A stretch of 64,000 nucleotides of DNA from the NCBI RefSeq assembly GCF_014356525.2, contig NC_052511.1, forward strand, positions 49,615,975 through 49,679,974. The letters are read 5' to 3'. Under the pieces are notes generated by a model. It was not told the origin of the DNA. It was given only the letters and a program-made list of their open reading frames with translations, and did not search any database. The stretch comes from Nilaparvata lugens. Its lineage: Eukaryota > Arthropoda > Insecta > Hemiptera > Delphacidae. A program made the position numbers and the translations under genes. Shown here one piece after another: positions 57,315 to 64,000 of the stretch. Each line of letters opens with the position of its first letter. Position 1 is the first letter of the stretch.

Positions 57315-57636
57315 ATACGGTAGAGAAAATATAGCGTAAGCTATTTCAGTTATCTCTTGTGATACTGTAATACTGTGCAGTATATACTGTGATAAAGAAA
57401 TACTGTCTGCAGTATGTTCTGTGATACAGTAATACTGTGCAGTAATATCATGTTAGATACATGGAGACCGTGGGACAGTATTTTTTGTAATCAAAGGAAA
57501 CAGTATCAGTGAGAAAGGAACAATACGGGAACTAATACAAGACAATATTGTCTTTTGTAGAAAGAGAAAAGACCTATGATACACATCCATGAATAATACA
57601 GATCATTTTGTACAGATTCGGAAAGAGATAATACAA
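57315..57636. repeat. ACAGTAATACTGTGCAGTATA-type short repeats
   Basis: GATACAGTAATACTGTGCAG and variants recur at about 30-50-base spacing from 57270 to 57500, resembling the subunit of the 41578 array. Confidence 0.6.
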
Positions 57637-58341
57637 TCCTATTATATTAAGCGAGCAATTTCTGTATATCTGTATATATTATTAAATTTGCTGGTTATTC
57701 AAATATTTATGATTATTTATGTTCAACGGATCTCGAAAACTGCTCTAACGATTTTCACGAAATTTGGAACATAGAAGGTTTATGATATAAAAATTCGATT
57801 GCACTAGGTCTCATCCCTGGGAAAACTCGCTTAAGGACATGAAAAGGATAATTAATCCTTGAAAAACAAATGATAATTTCGTCGTCTGTCGATAACAGAA
57901 GATGCGTATGTCTGTGTGGGAGATGTGCTGTGTAATCAATCAGCTTACCTTGTCTCGCGAGAAATCTAGAAATTTTAATAGACTCGATCAAAATAATCTG
58001 ATTTGTTGACATGACAAAATGGTATATCATAATATTCAAAGTTAATCATTATTTTACAGTTCTAAGTGATTAGTGAGTGTTATTTTGTTATTCAATTTGA
58101 TTTGTAAACAAACTAAATTAAAACTTTTCTGTTTTCAAATATTTGGTCTGAAAATCGAACCTGAATTATTCAAGTGTATGGAACATAACCTACTTTTTGG
58201 ACCATTTATATAGTGTATAAATCAAAATTTGGGGAAGAAACAGTTTTGGGCTGTGCCTGTTAGTCCTTCCTCAATCATTTTGAAGAATTGTGTTCTGTTT
58301 CTCAATAAATAAATAACGAGTGAAGCTCGGTGCCCAGATAT
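57637..58341 (+). mobile_element. Helitron-like family B copy
   Basis: TCCTATTATATTAAGCGAGC start after A; GAAGCTCGGTGCCCAGATAT end. Confidence 0.6.
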
Positions 58342-59950
58342 TAAATAATAAACTAATGATACAATGACTATCAGACGACAAACTATGTACATTATTCTAT
58401 GTGAGTTTTCTATTGAGATCAGTGAACTCATTGAAATAGACAACGTATTTACCTTAATTTCAACAGATTCTTGATTTTAATGAATTCTTAATTTGAACAA
58501 ATTGAACTTCTATAGTTAATCTGAAACCCACTTTTATATACAGATCAATAAAATACACACTATTTATAATTAGATTAGAACTGAACTGGAGAAATGAATT
58601 TATTGGAGTTCAGTTGCAATGATCGAGAACTTATTAAGACCATGATTTTGGACTCTCAAATATTATAATATTAAAACATGTAGCTACTCAAACTACAAAC
58701 ACTAGAATTGAAGGTTTTCATGTTCAAATTGAGTGAGAATTGATACTTTCAATCAAATTGATTGACCAATAAGATGATTAATATCTGAGATTTCTATTCC
58801 CAACTTGTATAACTATTTTTTTATCATTACAGAATTTACTATACATTTTCAACTGGGAAAGTCAATTGTCAGTTTTGGAAATTGGCGACCAAAGTAAAAT
58901 TGGGAGAATCTTTGTTGCCAAAAAATTATACTTGGGAAAGTACAATGAGCAATACGCTCTCTTTAGGTAATTCAGGGTATCACTTGAATTCCAAAACAAG
59001 ATCTTCTAGAAAGATCTTCCAGCATCTACTGATTAGGCCTACCGTACATTTTCAACTAGGAAAGTCAATTTCCAAAATTTGAATACAAAATAATAATGGG
59101 AGAATCTTTGTCACCGAAAAATTATGTTTGTAAAGAAAAAGAGAGCAGTAGGTACCTAATTCAGGACAATTCTTGAATCCCAAAACAAATCTCCTAAAAA
59201 GTAAAAGTGAGCCAGTTATGACTACTTGTATCACATCTCTCAAAACTCCAATTATTCAAAGTTCCCACGGACTTTCTCTACAATTTGAACTTAATCTAAT
59301 CCTCCGTTCTTGCCTTCCACTCATCTGACAAACTCTGAACACAGAAATTTCGTACAAAATTCAAGTTTCCTTTTTTCATTGTTGGAAGTCATTAATACTG
59401 AACACAGAAATTTCGTACAAAATTCAAGTTTCCTTTTCTCATTGTCATTAATACTGAACACAGAAATTTCGTACAAAATTCACGTTTACTTTTCCCATTG
59501 TTGGAAGTCATTGACAAGCTGTATGATGGGAAAAACAAATGATGAATGCAGCTCGCTGTAGTTTCCTTTTAGGTCCACCACAGTTCAAGTAGTCAAAGCT
59601 CCCATAGCGTTTATCTTGGGATTGCACCCTAATATTATCCGAGGAAAGCGTGGGAGTATATTCAAACATAAACTGAACAGCTGTTTGGATATGACTTTCC
59701 CGCATTCTAGAATGCATCTTGAAGTTGATAACAATCAATCTTGATGTTTACGTATCTTCCAGCCTAATCATTGCCTCTAGATAAGTCTTGAAGTTGGTAA
59801 TCAATCATGATATTGTTTGTATCTTGAGCCTAATCATTGTTATCAGATAAATCTTGAAGAATGATTTGAGAGAATAGTCGGAAAAGAAAAAACAGGCTAT
59901 TGCCCAAAACTTCTTCAATTTCCTAATATTAATTAAAACATGTAATTATT
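58342..59950. repeat. Local duplications, no gene
   Basis: 58849-59030 and 59048-59220 are diverged copies (GGGAGAATCTTTGT, CATTTTCAACT). 59325-59520 has three copies of a roughly 60-base unit (GAACACAGAAATTTCGTAC). 59878-59935 is a non-LTR tail. Confidence 0.6.
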
Positions 59951-60153
59951 AAGGTTCGTACAGACTTACGGGTATTTCACTTTATTTCATCAGCTCATGA
60001 TGTATGCTTTTTATATTTATATTTATGCTTTTTATTTTTTATTTATATTATGTATCTTACTGTTTCTGTACAAATAGAGATATGATGAGAATAGCATAAA
60101 CTGATGACAAGTGAAATGCGCGTGTTCGTGGCGCATAAGTCTGTACGCAACTT
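59951..60153. mobile_element. MITE with inverted ends
   Basis: AAGGTTCGTACAGACTTACG at the left and CATAAGTCTGTACGCAACTT at the right, with further inverted text inward (TTTCACTT, CATCAG). Confidence 0.75.
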
Positions 60154-61440
60154 TAAAGGAAGCCAATCACTGACAGATTGTTATTTCATGAGTGAGTCAT
60201 AAACAAGACGCAAGAAATAATAATCACCTTTCGAATACCTGGTCACAATACTGAAATAAAAGGCTCGAGTTTCACACTTCAAATTAGATACGACAATAAA
60301 CTATCATCCCAATAATATTATCAAGGTATATATCTTGAAAATGTTTCTCTATCTTGGATTATATTGAATAGTCTTGAACAATCAAAAAAAAAAACAGCTG
60401 TAAAGTAGCTGAAAGTGAGTGTCTAATTTTTGTCTTCAAATTTTTTAATTTATTTCAATTAATTTAATTGAATTTCGGATTGATTATTGTTTTTCGGCTT
60501 TATATCAACATTGTGAAATTCAAAATCAATTTATATCTGTGTTATAAATCAATAATGTCTTGTTTTATATCTGTTCCTCGGATGGTGCGGAAACTTTGGC
60601 AGAAATCAAAATTTGAACTTAACCTAATTGTTTGGACTATTTTTAATATGTGAAAATCCAGGAACTGAAGAAGTTTTGGGCAATTGCCTGTTTTTTCTTT
60701 CCTAATTATAGTATGTGTATCACCTTGAATAAATAAATAAATAAATAAATAAATAAACATGCTTTTACCAAACATGTTTACTGATACAGATATGAGGAAA
60801 TCCAGCTTCAAATCAAATAACTACCGTAAAACCCAAGTAGAACTCTTCCGAGAATAATTTATTCATCTACAATTATTTCAAAAATAGTTAGTTCTGAATT
60901 TCGAATCATTGAAATCAATATCCTGTCCCAACTCAAATCAATCCGAATTGTTATTTCGCATCCAATCATCCCTATAAGGTTATAATTGGAATGTAGCAGT
61001 TCCTTGTTTAGTTCTGATGAAGGTTTCAAAAGCTATTTGGGCATAACCCGATTTTTGAAGCGATATTACCAAATTCTCAGCAGCTATTAGCTTGGTAACT
61101 GTGGTGGACATAAAAGGAAATTGTCAATTTGTCATCAGATTTCTCTTTCATAGACTGATTAGGAATAGAACTGAGCTGATTTCACCTGGATAACTCAAAT
61201 GATGATTGGAGCCTAATTAGCTGCAGTCCATGTTAACGAGATTTAGTTGGAGATTTCCAAGATACGTTGGATTCTTGTGATATTTATTGAGAAAGATTTT
61301 TCTCTACACTAAACTTATTACAAACTCTTACACTAAAAGCTCCACACAAAATGTACCAGTCTACATTATAATGAAATTATTGTATTGAAAACTGTCTTGT
61401 TTTTGAGGACGTTTAAGGATATCCTTTTGTTTGTCCGTGT
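60154..61440. other. Non-LTR tail with (AAAT)n, otherwise no gene
   Basis: 60630-60760 ends TTGGGCAATTGCCTG... and (AATA)n. The rest is AT-rich without coding signal. Confidence 0.45.
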
Positions 61441-62520
61441 ATCCTTTTATACAATGCTTATGTACAATCCTTGTGTACAATCCTTCTTTGTGTTTGTTTA
61501 TTCCGTTTCACTCTTGGTATTGTGTAATTCATGCCTCTCAGTTGTAGTGTGGATGCTCCGCCTACTGTGGGAGTGTCTTGTCTCGGCCAATCACAGCCTT
61601 TCACCTTGTTTAGCCAACTACCAATCATATGACTTTATTCATAGTGAATATTACTCTGCCTCTTGATTGTGACTAATTGTTTCTGTGAATCCTTTCATAC
61701 AATCCTTGTGTAGAATCCTTGTATACAATCCTTGTGTACAATCCCTGTATACAATCCTTTTTTGTGTTTGTGTATTCAGTTTCACTTTACATTTAAATTT
61801 ACATTTATTACATTCCTTAATCACAACATCAAATTAATGATTGGGAGAGAATCAACAGGATAAACCCAAAACTGTTCCTCTCCCTAATTTTGATAAAAAT
61901 AGTCCAAATGAGGTTATGAAAACACTTTTATAAAGATCACAAAAATTTACAGTCCAAATAAACATTATACTAAAAATTTTGTGTCTCGGTTGATCAGAAA
62001 GATGAAACAAATTATTATTACACTTGAAAATGCATTAATAAATTGAAAAATATTAAAAAACTTGATAAATTTGAAGCCAGAAAAATCACAAAAACATTCG
62101 TAGAACAGCTGTTTTCAATAAACAGCTTCTACATTCTTGGTGTTGTGTATTTATGCCTCTCAGCTGTAGTGTGAATGGTCCGCCCACTGTAAGCATGTTT
62201 TGTCTCGGCCAATCACAGCCTTCCACCTTGTTCTGCTAACTACCAATCATATGGCTTTATTCATAGTGAATATTACTCTGACTAATTGTTCTGTGTATCC
62301 TTTTATACAATCCTTGTACACAAACCTCGTGTACAATCATTGTATATCCGTTTCATTGATTGTTGCTGTTAGTTCATGCCTATCAGCTGCAATGTAGATG
62401 CTCCGCCTACTGTGGGAGTGTTTTGTCTCAGCCAATCACAGCCTTTCACCTTGTTTAGACAAATACCAATCATATGGCTTCATTCATAGTGGATATTTGT
62501 TTCTCCGTTTCTTGATTCTG
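61440..62520. repeat. Three diverged copies of a CGGCCAATCACAG repeat with TACAATCCTTGTG runs
   Basis: Copies at about 61545-61665, 62160-62280 and 62395-62500 share TCTCGGCCAATCACAGCCTT and ACTACCAATCATATG. Short TACAATCCTTGTG units repeat at 61690-61760. A non-LTR tail lies at 61840-61910. Confidence 0.65.
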
Positions 62521-62865
62521 ACAAATTCAAATCATTCTGTTCATTGCACTCAGTACATAAATTTCACACACGTAGATGATACCACAGAGAAGCTAAATAT
62601 AGAATAAACTATGTGATAGCTGGAAAATTCATCCTCTGATTATACTCTACGATAAGAAAAACTGTGAACTTCAGTTGAATGAATAAATGAATAAACTATA
62701 AATAATAATAATATGATATAATAATAATAATATAATAATAAATAATAAATAAATAATAAAGAATGAATAAACAGCTAGCTTTCAGGCTATTCGTAGATTC
62801 CAGAATTTCAATACTTGAAGATGAGAAATTTACCATTTCAAAGAATCCGTCTTCGAATAGTTAAG
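62521..62865. repeat. AAT-rich simple sequence, no gene
   Basis: 62690-62770 is built from AATA/AATAAT units. Confidence 0.6.
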
Positions 62866-63009
62866 CCAGTTACACACACATAGATTTCTGCCGTCCTTAT
62901 AAATTCTATTAGATTGAACAGATGATCTCAAGCAGATGATGTTTGTCAAGCTCCGTTTAATCTGATAGAATTCATAATGACGGCAAAAAACTAGGTGTGT
63001 GTAACTGGG
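62866..63009. mobile_element. Foldback MITE, copy 1
   Basis: Ends CCAGTTACACACAC / GTGTGTGTAACTGG; interior shares TTCTATTAGATTGAAC with the next copy and with 36039-36218. Confidence 0.75.
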
Positions 63010-63040
63010 TTTACAGTTTATTATAATACAGTTTTACTCA

Positions 63041-63229
63041 CACACTGAAGCCTCGCGCACACACATCGTTTTTTGTTCGTATGGTATTTTTCCGTCCTTA
63101 TAGATTCTATTAGATTGAACAGATGATTTTAAACCGATTATGTTTGTCAAGTTCCGTTTAATCTGATAGAATTCATAAAGATGGCAAAATATCGTACTAA
63201 CAAAAATCGATGTTATGTGTGCGGGGCTT
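63041..63229. mobile_element. Foldback MITE, copy 2
   Basis: Ends GCGCACACACATCG / CGATGTTATGTGTGCGG; same interior as copy 1. Confidence 0.7.
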
Positions 63230-64000
63230 AACTCTATACACACTTTACAAACCCTAGAATGAAATGTGATGATTGAAATTTCTTCCTCAACAGCTATTCA
63301 GTTTCAAATCATACGTTTTCATGAATTTTCAATTTTACTTCGTGACAAACATGGAGCGAAATTCTGTCATCTTTGTTTTCTCTTGCGGTTTTATTTCGAT
63401 GGAGAATGTTTTTGTCTACGGAAATGTCAGAGAGAAAGTGTTGATAGTCTTAATATGTTTGTAACTGATATACTAAAATGGTCAGAGAATTAAATATCAG
63501 TAGTTTATTAAATGTCAACTTTAATAAAGTGTCTTTATTAAATATGAGTACTTTATTATGATTAAATATAAACTAATGAGTACTTATTTCATAGATATTC
63601 TCCTGATGAAGATATGAAGAGGATGAATACCCTTATTTGAATTGAGAAAGAAATAAGCTCCATAGATTTGTTAGAAGAAAGGAAGAAAGTATGTGAAAAA
63701 TCAATATCTAAATAAATGGGGAAAATATACCGATATCTTTGAAATATTGATATTTTATCTAGCAAGTATGTGATTGATATGAAGTGTATGTAATTAAGTA
63801 AGTTGTATTGAATACCACAAATCGAAAGTGAAATTTCCTTTTTATTGAAAGTGACATGTAATTGATACATTTTCGGTTACAGTTGAGATCGGAAGTTATT
63901 AGAAAGTGTTATGAATTGGAAATCCACAATTTCAATACCAATTTTAGTTGTCAAAAACCACCAATCTATCAAATTTCATCGGTCACTAAATTTCTCGTAT
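63230..64000. other. No gene seen
   Basis: AT-rich; short open frames on both strands lack motifs or splice context. Confidence 0.4.

Overview
The window reads as AT-rich, repeat-dense nuclear DNA of an arthropod. GT-AG introns, very little coding sequence, hundreds of interspersed repeats and two 100-base assembly gaps (19741-19840, 49436-49535) all point that way. The repeat style (Helitron-like elements ending CTAG, tRNA-derived SINEs, many foldback MITEs) would suit a hemipteran such as a planthopper, but the species is an inference.

Three host genes can be supported. (1) On the minus strand, an extracellular leucine-rich-repeat (LRR) protein of the chaoptin/artichoke kind is spread over five visible exons from 46471 down to the gap at 19840. 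The exon phases agree at every junction. Its first exon lies outside the visible set and its 3' half is lost in or beyond the gap. (2) On the plus strand, a complete Pgam5 phosphatase gene (three coding exons, 26760-33118, 281 codons) sits inside the 17.3 kb third visible intron of the LRR gene, in the opposite orientation. (3) On the minus strand, the last exon of a mitochondrial-type thioredoxin (46820-47136) is broken by small indels just before the WCxxC site. No other gene is convincing; a few exon-like segments are listed at low confidence.

The rest is mobile and tandem DNA. 1-19.7 kb holds non-LTR 3' ends, Helitron-like elements, MITEs, a head-to-head SINE pair, a 0.8 kb array of a 16-bp unit and foldback elements, with no secure exon. 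19.9-25 kb holds LRR exons set among a foldback between direct repeats, a Harbinger-like MITE, a 68-bp hairpin minisatellite and a 270-bp array. 25-33 kb is Pgam5; its introns contain a nested transposon pair, a tRNA-derived SINE and a Jockey-clade reverse transcriptase. 33-41 kb holds a degenerate array, inverted-repeat elements and a 2.1 kb composite palindrome. 41-47 kb holds LRR exons, a 2 kb pure polypyrimidine tract, SINEs and the thioredoxin exon. 47-64 kb is intergenic or intronic repeat DNA, including a non-LTR insertion with a 12-bp target duplication, large duplications and inverted-repeat elements whose loops carry hammerhead-ribozyme-like cores.

The LRR protein would act at the cell surface or in the matrix, Pgam5 at mitochondria, and thioredoxin 2 in the mitochondrial matrix. 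Nothing in the sequence links them beyond the nested layout.
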